From Populus alba (taxonomy: Eukaryota > Streptophyta > Magnoliopsida > Malpighiales > Salicaceae), in the NCBI RefSeq assembly GCF_005239225.2, contig NC_133288.1, forward strand, positions 6,591,035 through 6,655,034: a DNA stretch of 64,000 bases, written 5' to 3'. Made by a program: the position numbers and the translations under genes. Below, one piece after another: positions 1 to 10,904 of this stretch. The notes beneath the pieces were generated by a model. That model was not told the origin of the DNA, did not search any database, and was given only the letters and a program-made list of their open reading frames with translations. Numbering within the stretch: position 1 is the stretch's first letter; every line of letters begins with the position of its first letter.

Positions 1-2832
1 GCATATTATAGGAAATGTCCTGATGGACCTATGTGAAACACAAACCTCAGCTAGTTTCTCAAAGTCAAAATATCTACTCTTGAAACCTCTACTCCCAACA
101 AGTTTAGATGGATGAGACTCCACAGGAACTCCCTGCAACAAAGCGCATGACATAAGGTCACAAAACAAACACCCCAAAAACAAAAAAAAATCAAATAAGC
201 TCGCAAGCATTCCCCACCATCTCTCTCACAAATCGTGGTAGAGCAATTGAAGCCAGATTGCAGACAGCAGTTTCCGTTGGGCTTGTGTATTCAATTATCT
301 CAGTGCACAAATTTGAAGATTTTATAGTACCCAGGTTTTGTTGGTTGCTTTTCCTATTGCAAGTATCCTGGAAAAAACAGAAGAGAAATAAGAAAACAAA
401 ATACTACAAAGCCATGATACAAAAAGATTAAAATCCAACAGATTCACACAAATCACCTTGAAAAGCATATAGGGGGTCCCAGTCTCTATCTGGGATTTCA
501 AGATCTCAAACCAGAGGTTTTGTGCCTGGACAACCTTCTTGGCTTTGCCCTACATATATGCATGAGAGTTAGTAACAATTAGAGTCCGGTAAAAATCAGC
601 ATTCAGAAAATACAAACTTTAGGTTAAACAAAGGAAATTACATTTCTTTCATATCGGGTGTATAGTTCCTCAAACTCTTTGCCCCAACAATCTGCCAAAC
701 CTGGAGCCTCATTAGGGCAAAACAATGACCATTGCCCGTTGCTTTGAACTCTCTCCATAAAGAGATCAGGAACCCACAGAGCATAGAATAAATCCCGAGC
801 ACGGTTTTCTTCCTATAAAAATGAAAAAGTCACGGCTCGAAGTTAAAAAGCAAGTTACGTTGGTGCAGTGAAGAAGTGATGCTATCACATTAAACTAGAA
901 CAAGACAAAGCGGAAGTGGAGAAGTTTGCTCCTTATGAGTCATACCTTTCCATGGTTTTTCCTAAGATCCAAAAACTCAAATACATCAGCATGCCATGGC
1001 TCCAAATACACAGCAAAAGCACCTTTGAACATGACAAGCAACGTTTCAATAGAGAACCATCAGGCATTAAATTTAAAACGACAATACAAGAGCAATAAAA
1101 TGAGCATACCTTTCCTCTTGCCTCCTCCTTGATCAACATAGCGGGCGGTATCATTGAACACCCTCAACATTGGAACAATGCCATTAGATGTCCCATTTGT
1201 CCCACGAATATAACTTCCAGTGGCACGGATGTTGTGGGCAGATACACCGATTCCTCCTGCTGATTTACTGATAACAGCACACTCCTTCAATGTATCATAT
1301 ATTCCTTCAATACTATCATCTTTCATGCACACCAAGAAGCAGCTGCTCAACTGCCAAAAGACATCAAATATCTGGGTTAGTCTTCAGCAAAAATAAAAAC
1401 CTCTTGAACCAAACACCATATTTGTAAACTAAATTAAAAATTTGCAGAAGACTTCGATGAACAGATATGCACACAACATAATACATACTTGAGGTCTTGG
1501 TGTTCCAGCATTGAAAAGGGTGGGAGAAGCATGAGTGAACCATCGCTGAGACATCAAATGGTACGTTTTGATAGCTGAATCAATATCATCTTTGTGAATT
1601 CCAACAGCAACCCTCATCAGCATGTGCTGAGGCCTTTCCACAACCTTTCCTTGGACCTTCAGGAGGTAGGATCTTTCAAGTGTCTTGAACCCAAAGTAAT
1701 CATAGTCAAAGTCCCGATCATAGATGATCTCAGAGTCCAAGCGAGCAGAATTCTGAAGCAAAAAGAAAATGTTATTGACAATCCATGGCTCACAACATTA
1801 GGTGAAGCGTCAGGTAGTGGATATATCTGTCTCTACAACAAATAGAACAAACCATTAAATTTAAAATGTTATTTCAGTCAAGTTGACAGGAACCAGCTAG
1901 ATGTGTTTAGCCCACATTTTTGGTAACATGACCACTCTACAACAATGTTAAGAAGAACATTTTCCTTTTTTTTTTTCTCCTTTTGATTTCAATAAAAAGA
2001 AACAATTAAATTCAACAAGCCATCGAATAATAGACTGGAGAAAATACCTTCATGATTATTTCATAAATATCATCAGCGATCAAAGCAGCCTTCAGTCCAG
2101 ATTTATCATTAAAATGGTTATACATAATTTTGATCCTGCAGCAACCACCAACCCAGATCAAACAACAATTTCCAAACAATGAAGCCTATTGGTTAAATAG
2201 AATAGAAGCAGCATGATATAGTATGAAACTTACGTCTCAGAAAATGATTTCTGAGTGTTCTTATGCAGGTTTGAAACAACAATCCTGGCAGCCAACTGCA
2301 TCAGCAAAATAATATTTAATGGTTAAATCAGGAAACAGGCCATTTACCCTTCAGTCCTCAATTTTGTTAGCCTAAGGAACAGACTATAAAGTAATAGTGT
2401 TTTTACAATACAAAAATAGTGCCAGGCCCAAGAATTAGTGTGTGTGTGTGTGTGTGTGTGTGTTTAAGTCTGGAAGAATATTCTCCAGATCCCCACCGAA
2501 CAATTAGTAAATCCACATAGATATGCACCAGCTGTAAGACCTAGAGTGTGCCCAGAAATCAAGAGAAAATAAAAGGGACCAGTTCATGAATAGAAAAAAC
2601 TCACGGAGGCATAATCAGGATGATTGGCAGTCATAGCAGCGGCCGTCTCAGCAGCCAATTCATCAAGTTGGCTAGTGGTGACACCTTTGTAGACACCAGC
2701 ACAGACCTTCTGAGACACCAAGACGGGGTCACAGTGGTCAATGCTAAGGCCATAGCTAAGCTTCTTCAGTCTAGCAGTGATCTTGTCGAAGTGGACAGTC
2801 TCTTGCCTCCCATCTCTCTTCACCACATACAT
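1..2832 (-). CDS. RNR1: Ribonucleoside-diphosphate reductase large subunit (5' part, continues off left edge)
   Basis: Class Ia ribonucleotide reductase R1 (alpha) subunit, which reduces NDPs to dNDPs in the cytosol together with the R2 subunit. Ten exons join in frame on the minus strand: 2605-2832, 2234-2295, 2048-2135, 1489-1752, 1110-1350, 946-1022, 642-812, 457-549, 218-367, 46-132 (487 codons of an expected ~810). The start [10 protein letters not shown] matches the family N-terminus. An ATP-cone domain (residues 1-~90, VVKRDGRQ) implies ATP/dATP allosteric control. Catalytic residues are visible: C218 (SSCFL), N427-L-C429-T-E431 and C444 (AVCNLAS), so both the redox cysteine pair and the thiyl-radical cysteine are kept. 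Exon 9 ends ATG|GTGGGG, giving VREM-GVPVES where I recall a lysine in Arabidopsis. The C-terminal redox tail lies outside the window. Intron 1 carries a GT/AC microsatellite. Confidence 0.96.
2438..2463. repeat. (GT)n microsatellite in RNR1 intron 1
   Basis: Thirteen uninterrupted GT dinucleotides lie between RNR1 exons 1 and 2. It is noncoding and probably length-polymorphic. Confidence 0.95.
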
Positions 2833-3033
2833 TTTTGCTTCTTTCAAGACTTTAATCAGACAGGTTTTAGGCACAGAAAGAAATAGGAGAATGAACGCCT
2901 TCTTATATAGGGAGATGGAGGAGAGACGACGAGGGTGGGTGGGTTTTTAAAAAAAAAAAATAGAAAAAAATCTTGGGTTTTCTTCCCTCCGCCGCTCTAG
3001 GACTAATTTAGGTTTTATTTTGGAATTTGAATC

Positions 3034-3043
3034 TTGGCGCCAA
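3034..3043. promoter_or_regulatory. Perfect palindromic E2F-type site upstream of RNR1
   Basis: TTGGCGCCAA reads the same on both strands and contains the E2F core GGCGCC; with flanking bases it gives TTTGGCGCC on the minus strand, the TTTSGCGC consensus. It lies about 200 bp upstream of the RNR1 start codon. Plant RNR genes are known to be induced at the G1/S transition through E2F sites; binding here is inferred. The surrounding 2940-3180 is more GC-rich than the flanks and would be the core promoter and leader. A near-match (TTACCCGCC) occurs around 3074-3083. Confidence 0.75.
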
Positions 3044-3180
3044 ATTATAGTTTCCAGATTCAGAGGGTGGCTATGGCGGGTAATATTTTTGGAGCTGGCA
3101 AGGTTGGGTGGTGTTGTGGGGCCCGCGCAATTATTTGTCCTTTACCAATCCAATCCTAATCTTTGGCTTCGGTAGCCTAC

Positions 3181-3934
3181 AGAATAAAATTTTATTTTTT
3201 ATTTATTAAGGATATATTTTTTTGAAATTGTGAAAAATAAAATATTTGAATCATATGAATATTTTATCTTTGATTAGATAAACTTAATCCAAGAGAAAAA
3301 GAAATGATCGGAAAATATTAATGTGTTGAAGGGGAAAAAAAAAAAATCGATGGGAGAAGGGGTGATGAGTTGGACTTGAGAGAGGATGGGAAAGGGAAGG
3401 GGGTTGAAGCCTGCTTGTGCGTTGGCGGGTTTTTGGAGTGAGCGCGGGATGCGGTGGATAAAATATTTGAATCAATGACTCGTGTGAATGATTCCTCTTT
3501 TATCTTTCTATTTTAATCTCTTTTTAGCTGGAGACTGCTGTACCATTTAATGCTTTCAGCATGTTTATTTTTTTATATTTTAAAAATAGTTTTAAAAAAA
3601 AAGTAAAGATTTTTATTTTTTATTTACTTTAAATTAATATTTTGTATTTTTTTATGTATTTTTATGTTAGAATTAAAGTAATTTTTTAAAAAATATATTA
3701 TTTCTATATATTTTTAAATAAACAAATATTTTTAAAAATAACTATTATCACAACAATATCAAACAAAAATTTTTTTGCTTATCACATTTATTGTTCCTGA
3801 TTTTTAGGATATTACTCGTAAGAACCCTCTTCTTTATTGCAGTTTTATTGATTGTGTTATTGCTGTTACAATTATTAAAAGAAAATTTTGGGGTTTTACT
3901 AAACACTTAAAGTTACGTATAAATTTATAAACAT
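3181..3934. other. AT-rich intergenic DNA, no gene seen
   Basis: Long A/T runs and short degenerate repeats. No open reading frame with recognisable protein similarity was seen on either strand. The 3540-3780 part resembles the AT-rich interior of MITE-like elements elsewhere in the window, but no terminal repeats could be defined. Confidence 0.6.
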
Positions 3935-4112
3935 TGTTTTTTTTATTATTAATGTAAATATCTGGGTCAACTTGTACATATCTTAACTAATCTTGCGAGC
4001 TCTAAAGTTAACGATCATGTAATCTTCCAGCTGCCCTGAGATTTATAGGACTCGAACTAGTAATTTATAGAGAATAAACTTAGAGTCTGATCAATTAAAC
4101 TATACCTCCTCA
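3935..4112 (-). mobile_element. tRNA-derived SINE, copy 1
   Basis: Read on the minus strand it starts GAGGTATAGTTTAATTGATC (degenerate A box), has a B box TAGTTCGAGTCC, and ends in a 3' domain GCAAGATTAGTTAAGATA followed by GTTGACCCAGATA and an A/T-rich tail. The same layout recurs at 7008-7183, 39545-39706 and, on the other strand, 31794-31955. Box A, box B and a conserved 3' domain are diagnostic of RNA polymerase III SINEs; the family name is not assigned. Confidence 0.78.
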
Positions 4113-5965
4113 TAATTATAAACATTATTCATTGCACTGGGAGGTGCATATTTTTATAATTTAGTATTTATAAATTTTAAATTTCAATCATAAAATATTA
4201 TTAATATTATATTTTAGTTTTTGTAGCGAGGAAAGAAAAAAAAAGGTTTTTGGGTACTCATATTATAATATCAACAAATGTTGATTTTGATGTTATTAGA
4301 CTTGTTTAAAAATAAAAAAATCAATAAAGATGAGTTGGGTATTAAATCAATCTAGGAAATGTAAACTGGAATCTAAAAACTATGTTTCGATTTGATTTTG
4401 AGATATTAGATTATTTGTTAGGGTTGGAAATAGATCTATGAAGGTTCTTACGAGGTTATTTTTCTTGTTTTTAAGTGAAAATAAACTAAATTTTAGATTT
4501 TTGAAATAAAAAAACCTTTGATTATAATTTTTTAATCACTAAAATGACTGAAAAATTGTGAAAGGCATGAGATGCTATTTCCTAGGCGGACAACGAATTG
4601 TTCTTCTGCCTTTTTATTTTCGTCATGGCACATTGGCTCGACTTCAAAGCCCAAACCTGTATGGCTCATCCTTTCAAGTCCAAGCGCGGTTGAGCTTGAG
4701 TGTTTTAGCCCTTCCTCAATTTTATTTACAGCTTTATTTTTTAACATTATAAAATAAATTCTTTTTAATTAAAACAATTATAATGATATATTATAAATTT
4801 CATGATGATACTATACTTTTTAATTAAAATTATAGTTTTTATGGTAATTTTAGCAATTACTCTATAAAAAATTATATATGATCCTAATATGCATAATTTA
4901 AAAACAAAAATCATCAAGAATAATCAATGATAATAAAATATTTATTCTTGTTTAATTGTGAATTTTCATATAATTTTATCTAAATGAATTTTCCTTTATT
5001 TTGGTATACAATTGCATAAAAATTACCAAGAAATAATTGTTTTTTTTAATTAAAAACTTGCTTTCAAACTATTATATGTTCTTATTCAAAAAAATCATGT
5101 TTTGGTGTCTCAACCAAAAACATTTGGCAACAAAAAATCTGGGAAAAAGTCTATAGAAAAAACAAGGAAAGAGGATTTTAACAGGATAAAAATTTTGGCA
5201 ACAATTGTTTTTCAGAAAACAATATTTTACATGAATGAAGTGAAACAGATTATGCACTTACATCAGATTTTCATTTTTTGTAAAAAAAAATAAAATTTTA
5301 AAAAACTATCAATTTTTCTATATACAGATTATATAGTAAACCAATCTTTCAAGTTTAAAATTTAAAAGTAAAAAAAAAAATCATTTTTTTTACCCCTTGA
5401 ATGTATTCATAGACTAAAATAAAAATACAAGGCATACCGTAAGTAATTAGACTAGTTGTTATCTAATTTAATAGGTTGTTTTGAATTATTTATGGATGAA
5501 TAAACCCAAATGTTTATCAAATTAAAATTTATAATAAATTTTTAAAATATGAACAATCTAAAATAATATTTTGATAATATGATAAAAATAAATATTAAAA
5601 ACTATTAAACTAAAAATAGGACAACAAATTATATATTGTATTTTTTAAAGATTTAGCCTTAGTTACACATGTATAAAATATCAAGATAGTAAACAAATCA
5701 AAGTTAAAACATTTATTAAAGAAAATAATTATATCAATAAAATAAATAAGATAAAAATTTAATTTTTGATCAATAATATCCCATAGTAATTTTACAATAC
5801 AAAAAATAAATTAAATAAAAAAAATATATAATAAAAAGAAATATCATCATCAACCATAAAAAGATTTAGCCTTTTTTTATCTCACTGAAAAAAGAAAAAG
5901 AAAAGGGGTTTAGCTAAATGTTGAAAATTATAGCCGATTAAGCTTGTTAAGAAAACAAAAATCAT
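4113..5965. other. AT-rich intergenic DNA, no gene seen
   Basis: About 1.85 kb dominated by A/T tracts. Short ORFs on both strands around 4530-4760 and 5070-5290 overlap each other and show no family motif. Probably decayed transposon DNA. Confidence 0.55.
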
Positions 5966-6072
5966 GTTTCATGGCTGAAATGGAGGAGTTGAAATATGTT
6001 GAAAATCATGGTTGGAATATTGCCAATATTGTTGGCATAAATCTTGGTTGAAAATGGAAAAGTTTGTCCCCC
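5966..6072 (+). repeat. Direct repeat related to 7271-7372
   Basis: A ~105-bp block beginning GCTGAAATGGAGGAGTTGAA and containing AAATCTTGGTTGAAAATGGA recurs about 1.3 kb downstream. The second copy is the 5' part of an LTR-like segment, so this one may be a fragment of a related LTR. Confidence 0.6.
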
Positions 6073-6457
6073 GACCTCCATGGATGGCCTGGACACTAAA
6101 AGGTGACATCATCGATGATGTTAGTATTGCATAGAATATCCATATCAAGTATACGTGTCATGACATACCATCAATGGGTCCTGCCTGCTTACCATGCTAG
6201 CAAGTGAGTCGAAGCCCGAGCCGAGCCAAGTTAAGGTGAGCGCAGTCATATATTGGAGCTAAGTCAAGCGAATGGTCTTGGTTTAGTGTGGCTGGCTAAA
6301 CCTACAATCAACTAGATTTGTTGTTTAATTGTTTCATCCATCAAGCGAAAATTATGGAAGTCAAATCAGATCCGTTTAAAATGCGATTTGGATGGTTTAG
6401 ACTTATTATCAACTAACTTGATCAATTCTTAGTGAAATAAGGGTAGTTTATCAAAAA

Positions 6458-6652
6458 TATGTTTAAGAATGTAGTTATAATTGTTTTTCAAATTATTTTT
6501 TATTAGAAAAATATGTGAATAATTTTTTTTATTTTTTAAAAAATTATTTTTAAAATTAGCACATCAAAATGATTTAAAAATATCAAAAATATATTAATTT
6601 AAAATAATTTTTTTTTTTAAATACTTTTCCAGTATAATACCAAACACCCTGT
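6458..6652. mobile_element. Degenerate AT-rich MITE-like element
   Basis: Ends in ACCAAACACCCTGT and contains the core TTAGCACATCAAAATGATTT, shared with the better-preserved MITE at 11306-11525 and with copies near 27481 and 33580. The terminal inverted repeats are weak, so the limits are approximate. Confidence 0.5.
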
Positions 6653-7007
6653 AAATTGATAAGAGTGAGAGGCTTATGAGCTAGGGAGACATGACTCACA
6701 GGGTGGAGCAAAAAGCATGCATAAACTCCTTGATGAGCATGCTCTTGAATGAGTTGTGAGCTTTTGACTGCAAAATAATACTCCAATGGTGACTATTGCT
6801 GCACTCAGGATAAGAACTATATGATCAGACTCATGGACTGCTAATGAAGATGCAGCCTATATAAAGCTTATGGATCGATTTGCAGTGAGTAAAGACGAGT
6901 CAGAACACTCCAATCAAGTGGGAGTTAGCCATGCAAATGAGAACTGAAGTTATTCGGCAGATATTTGAGAATAGAAGACATTTATTGTGCCATTGTCTCA
7001 AAGAAAG
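6653..7007. other. Intergenic, no gene recognised
   Basis: A less AT-rich stretch (6700-6990) without an intact reading frame or recognisable domain. It lies between two LTR-related blocks and could be internal sequence of a decayed retroelement. Confidence 0.4.
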
Positions 7008-7183
7008 ATATTATTTTTTAGATTAACACATGTGTTCGGACTAATTGATATATATCTTGATCAATCTATGAGATATGAAGTTAACAATTATTAACATCTT
7101 AAATTGTTCTGAGATTTATAGGACTTGAACTAGTGATTTCTGGAGAGAAAACTGAAGATCTGACCAGTTGAGTTATAACCTTC
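7008..7183 (-). mobile_element. tRNA-derived SINE, copy 2
   Basis: Minus-strand reading: GAAGGTTATAACTCAACTGG (A-box region), B-box region TAGTTCAAGTCC, then a degenerate 3' domain ATAGATTGATCAAGATATAT and a CCGAACACATG end with A-rich tail. Colinear with the SINE at 3935-4112. Confidence 0.75.
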
Positions 7184-7374
7184 AAAATTTAAAGTGAAAT
7201 ATTATTAATTAGCTAGATAATAGATCAGATATATAAAATTCCTGTTTCATATTAAAAAGAAAAATAAGCGCTGAAATGGAGGAGTTAAAATGGGTGAAAA
7301 CCATGGCTGGAATACTACCATTATTGACAGAAATCTTGGTTGAAAATAGAAAACTTCATGCCCCCATTTTTCAA

Positions 7375-7384
7375 CTATATATAG
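7375..7384 (+). promoter_or_regulatory. TATA box of LTR-like segment
   Basis: CTATATATAG followed by AGGC closely matches the plant TATA consensus. No protein-coding ORF follows, consistent with a retroelement LTR promoter rather than a gene promoter. Confidence 0.5.
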
Positions 7385-7640
7385 AGGCATTTAAAAAGCC
7401 AATATATGTAACAAAAGAGCCAACTGAAGCAGGCAGCGAGTGAGGACTGAGAAAGAGTTGCGCCTTGGCAATAGCTACTGCTACAGTGGAGGGTGGAAGA
7501 TGTGAGACGGCTATTCAGGGCTGGGAGTACAGTTTAGGTGTTCCTCCTCCTCCGTGATTGTAAATTATACATTTCTCTTTACTAATAATTACTGACAAAT
7601 TACTCAAATTACTGTGTTTCTCCCGTGGGAAAATATCAAC

Positions 7641-7710
7641 GGATCCTAATTAATAAAGCAAGATTATTGGATCCTAATTAATAAAGCAAGATTATTAGCT
7701 CCTAATTAAC
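7641..7710 (+). repeat. 28-bp tandem repeat, 2.5 copies
   Basis: Two identical 28-bp units (GGATCCTAATTAATAAAGCA plus AGATTATT) at 7641-7668 and 7669-7696, then a partial third copy to 7710, at the 3' edge of the LTR-like segment. Confidence 0.9.
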
Positions 7711-7761
7711 TGGTTGGTTAGAACTATTTACAAATAAATTAGAGAATAAAAATCCTTTATC

Positions 7762-7888
7762 TTTTTTTTTTTTTTGGATTCGAGGAAACCCCACCATCCG
7801 GAAAGCGCACTTTGTGGGCCCAGATAAGCGAGTAAAACCCCGGCTGTTCCAGGCTCCTACAAGAAGTGCACGCCCTAACTCCTTTATC
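7762..7888 (-). mobile_element. 3' end of an Au-like SINE with poly(A) tail
   Basis: On the minus strand a GC-rich block contains AGCCGGGGTTTTACTCGC, TCTGGGCCCACAAAG and GGTGGGGTTTCCTCGAATCC, followed by a 14-base A tail. The sequence and terminal poly(A) resemble the 3' half of plant Au-type SINEs. The tRNA-like head is not recognisable, so this is probably 5'-truncated. Confidence 0.6.
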
Positions 7889-8316
7889 GAAGGATATATT
7901 ATAAAGAATTTTATCTTCCTCTGCAAACATCAAAAATTAAATTAAACGTACATTAGAAACTCTTTTAGTACGATCAAATGTGATCATACCATAAATAGTA
8001 ATATTAGAGTTTCAAAACATTGCTCTCTCTCAATGTCAACAAACTTCAACCTCTGATTTTCGACCTACAAGACATTTGTCCAAGATTTATATGGAATAAT
8101 TATATAAAATCATAAATTAATTCATGTTTAATATATTAAAACAATCAAACTTGCTCTTGTAATATATAAAATAGCAGTCGAACTTATAATTAGCACAATC
8201 ATACCATTAAAAACAACATTCAATAAAAATAATAAAACATAGAATATTTAAAACTAAATTGCTTGAATATGAAGAATTTATATATCCTATCGAGGATTAG
8301 TAACGCTGAAAATAGA
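7889..8316. other. AT-rich intergenic DNA, nothing recognised
   Basis: No coding potential, RNA gene or clear repeat was seen. Confidence 0.5.
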
Positions 8317-8386
8317 ATATCTTTCAAGAATCGAAAACACACACACACATGTATACATATGTGTGTGCGTGTTTTCGATTCTTGTA

Positions 8387-8392
<6 letters not shown>
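8317..8392. repeat. Near-perfect ~37-bp-arm inverted repeat (hairpin)
   Basis: The left arm begins ATATCTTTCAAGAATCGAAA and runs through a CA-rich tract to about 8353. The right arm is nearly its exact reverse complement, with GTTTTCGATTCTTGTAAGAT at its end. The centre is GTATAC. It runs directly into an (AT)n tract. Confidence 0.88.

Positions 8393-8460
<68 letters not shown>
8389..8460. repeat. (AT)36 microsatellite
   Basis: Seventy-two bp of uninterrupted AT dinucleotide directly abutting the hairpin. Predicted Ile-Tyr-repeat peptides through it are artefacts. Confidence 0.95.
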
Positions 8461-8464
<4 letters not shown>

Positions 8465-8993
8465 TCATTAACTAAAAGTAATGAACGAAGGATCTGGAGA
8501 TTATGGACTTCGCAAGATATGTATGTAGGGTTTAATTTCAGCCATGCAAATTTACTATTATCAAAAGAATGCAAATTTTTAGATAGTGAAGAATGCAAAT
8601 TTACTATTATCAAATTAAAGAATGCAAAAGAACTATGGACTCTTCAAAAGTCACATCCCGGGATATCATGAAACGTTTGTGAGAAATAGAGTCAGAAGTC
8701 AGAACGTTTGTAACCAAGGACAATTTATGTTTTCAGTTTCAAAAGTTTTTTTTTTAAAATATATTTTATTTATTTTTTTTACTTTAAATTAATAAAAACT
8801 AAAGGATAAAATAAAAAAAAAGAGTAAAAAACAAAATCAAGAAAAAACGTAATATTAAAGAATAGATTTGAAAATAAATAAATAAAAGGATAAAAAAAAA
8901 AAAAAAAAAAGCTTAGATGGCAAGTCGAAGTGAGCCAACATTACTTTTATATATATATATATATATATAAACAAAATAAACACATGGGCTCAT

Positions 8994-9234
8994 GGAAATC
9001 ACGTGCAACTTGCCCAATTTGTGTTTTCATGTTTTAGCGAAAAAGATAATTTTTTTTTTTTTTTTAAAAAAAGGTAACGAACATCGCATCACTTACTATC
9101 GCAAATGATACATAGTCTATTGGATAATCACGTGCACCTTGCCCAATTTGTGTTTTCATGTTTTAGCAAAGAAGATAGATTTTTTTTTTTTAAAAAAAGT
9201 AATGAACAACGCGCAAATGATGCATAGTCTATTG
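8994..9234 (+). repeat. ~110-130 bp imperfect tandem duplication
   Basis: Unit 1 (8998-9121) and unit 2 (9126-9234) both run AATCACGTGCA, CTTGCCCAATTTGTGTTTTC, ATGTTTTAGC, a poly-T/poly-A junction, GTAA(C/T)GAACA, and end CAAATGATRCATAGTCTATT. Each unit carries a CACGTG (G-box) core, but with no gene nearby this is unlikely to be regulatory. Confidence 0.85.
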
Positions 9235-9844
9235 GGTAACAATTCATATTTCCACCATCATTGTGTTGACTTGAAAAATTAGGGGAGGGGTATTAAGCGT
9301 TGAAAATATTATTTTTCAACTTATTTTCATTTAAAAAAACTGCTAAAACACTACAAAACCTTCTCTAAATCATCTAATAACCCTAAAATACATAGAAAAA
9401 ACAAACAATCAAACAAATAAAAAAATCTTTAAACCAAGCCTGATTTTTTTTCTCAAGGATGTTTTAAAAAAAATCACCAACAAACTTTTATTATTCAATG
9501 AAATTTATTAACATAAAAAAATCAAGTTTCTTTGCCTAAAAGTGGCTCAATCAACTACTTTCTCACTTTACTTATCAATTTTTAGCTAAGTTTTTTTTCT
9601 TTTCTTTATAATTTCAGAGACTCAAAAATATAAAAATAGAGAAATAAACTTTTTGATCAAAAAGAAAATTGTTGCTAATGTGTGGTTGGCCATATATATT
9701 CTATATATTTTATATGTTAGTCCTATCTTTAAATTTTGAATTTTTATCGTAATTAATTTCAAGACTAATTTCTTTTAATTATTGCAAGATGGATAGATTT
9801 TTTTATGACGCGCGGTTCTTGTTGGATTATCTTTTGGGAATATG
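9235..9844. other. AT-rich intergenic DNA, no gene seen
   Basis: No frame with recognisable similarity on either strand. It probably includes flanking sequence of the Copia relic that follows. Confidence 0.5.
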
Positions 9845-10100
9845 CATTGTTTACATCCTCTTCATTCTTCAAAAATTCTTATAATCAACAAGCTTTTTCT
9901 CGAGTTCTTCAAATGTTATCGGATTCTCCCTTGCTCTTATAGCGGCTGATCAGATCCTTTTGCAGTAATAATTGACTCTAGCTTGGATCGGAAATAACAG
10001 CTCCTCCTTCCACGGTGGTCTGAGGCGCACAAGGCTTATTGCCATCTACATAACCCATAAGGTCGTAACCATGGATCAGAAGCAGCATCATTAATGGATA
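9845..10100 (-). pseudogene. Copia retrotransposon gag (UBN2-type) relic
   Basis: Minus-strand translation in broken frames gives HGYDLMGYVDGNKPCAPQT, then, after an internal loss, AAIRARENPITFEELEKKLV followed by DYKNF and a stop. 'LLHGYDL-GYVDG-KPCP' and 'ARENPITFEEL-EKL' are hallmarks of the plant Copia gag N-terminal (UBN2) region. Frameshifts and an internal deletion show it is dead. No LTR or pol was found beside it. Confidence 0.72.
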
Positions 10101-10904
10101 CAAGATTGCTACTACAACTTGATTGTCGAAGAGTTGGAGCACCATTGATGCTCTGGGATGTTTCTTTAACTAGAATTTTAAGCTTTTTGCAGTTAGGCTA
10201 AGAGCTGTGATACTGTGTACGCAATAAAGAGATTTGGTGCTGGTGGTTATATTCCTGCACATTGCTACGGAGGTTATATATATATACAGAGGATATAGCA
10301 AGCTATATATGTTATGGGAGAAAATAAAGCAAGGAGATACAAAATAAAGATTGTTATCTGCCATTGATTCTATGATCCCTGATCTATAGCATTGAATACT
10401 GTAGAATTTCTTTCCTCGATCAATAACTTTGATGGTGATTGTCTTGATTCTGTTACTCCTGTTCTAAAGCCTTGCAAGAATATTGCATATCCTTGTTGAT
10501 TTTGACAACAATATAACATTTTTCGATCTTGCGATTCCATGATAACCTTGTTTGATTTTGTGTTCATTACAACCTTAAATCCATGATGAGCTAATTCTAG
10601 CCCATGATAATCAATTTGTTATCAATTGATTATCATAAATGATGTCAAAATATTCACTTAAAATCTATTTTAATGAGAAAATTGATTCTCTAAAATTTAA
10701 GTTCTGATGAGAAATTTAATCTTCATCTGTAATTAATTAATTTTAAAGAGAAATATGAAACTTTTCATGAATGTGAGATTTTCTAAACGAGTTAATTATG
10801 AGTTACAACCTCGCACTTAATTAGCTTGATAGAACTGCGTTGAGGATTTGAATCCCTCGTTTGATACAGAAGTATTGGCAGCCATGACACGGCTTTATAT
10901 TGGG
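10101..10904. other. Intergenic, no gene recognised
   Basis: Short frames on the minus strand (10170-10364, 10370-10567) have no recognisable family. They may belong to the adjoining Copia relic. A 13-bp-arm hairpin lies at 10604-10636. Confidence 0.45.
10604..10636. repeat. Small perfect inverted repeat
   Basis: ATGATAATCAATT and its exact reverse complement are separated by 7 bases. Short stem-loop of unknown significance. Confidence 0.8.

Larger units (their letters stand above)
7258..7720 (+). mobile_element. Copia-type LTR-like segment (probable solo or partial LTR)
   Basis: A TATA box (7375-7384) is followed by a transcribed-looking, less AT-rich stretch, then TTCCTCCTCCTCCGTGATTG, TGTAAATTATACATTTC and TGTTTCTCCCGTGGG. 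This order (TATA, R region, 'gtgattgtaaat', 'ttctcccgtgg') is typical of plant Copia LTRs as I know them. No tRNA primer-binding site or intact internal region adjoins it. Boundaries are approximate. Confidence 0.5.

Noticed and set aside
1594..2886. Plus-strand ORFs of 83-88 codons across the RNR1 region
   Set aside because: Antisense shadows of confirmed RNR1 exons.
4000..4112. tRNA-like A and B boxes
   Set aside because: The sequence cannot fold as a full tRNA and continues into a SINE body, so it is not a tRNA gene; the same holds for the other SINE heads.
8263..8671. Frames of 70-108 codons on both strands through the (AT)36 tract
   Set aside because: They are Ile/Tyr repeats produced by the microsatellite, with no family similarity.
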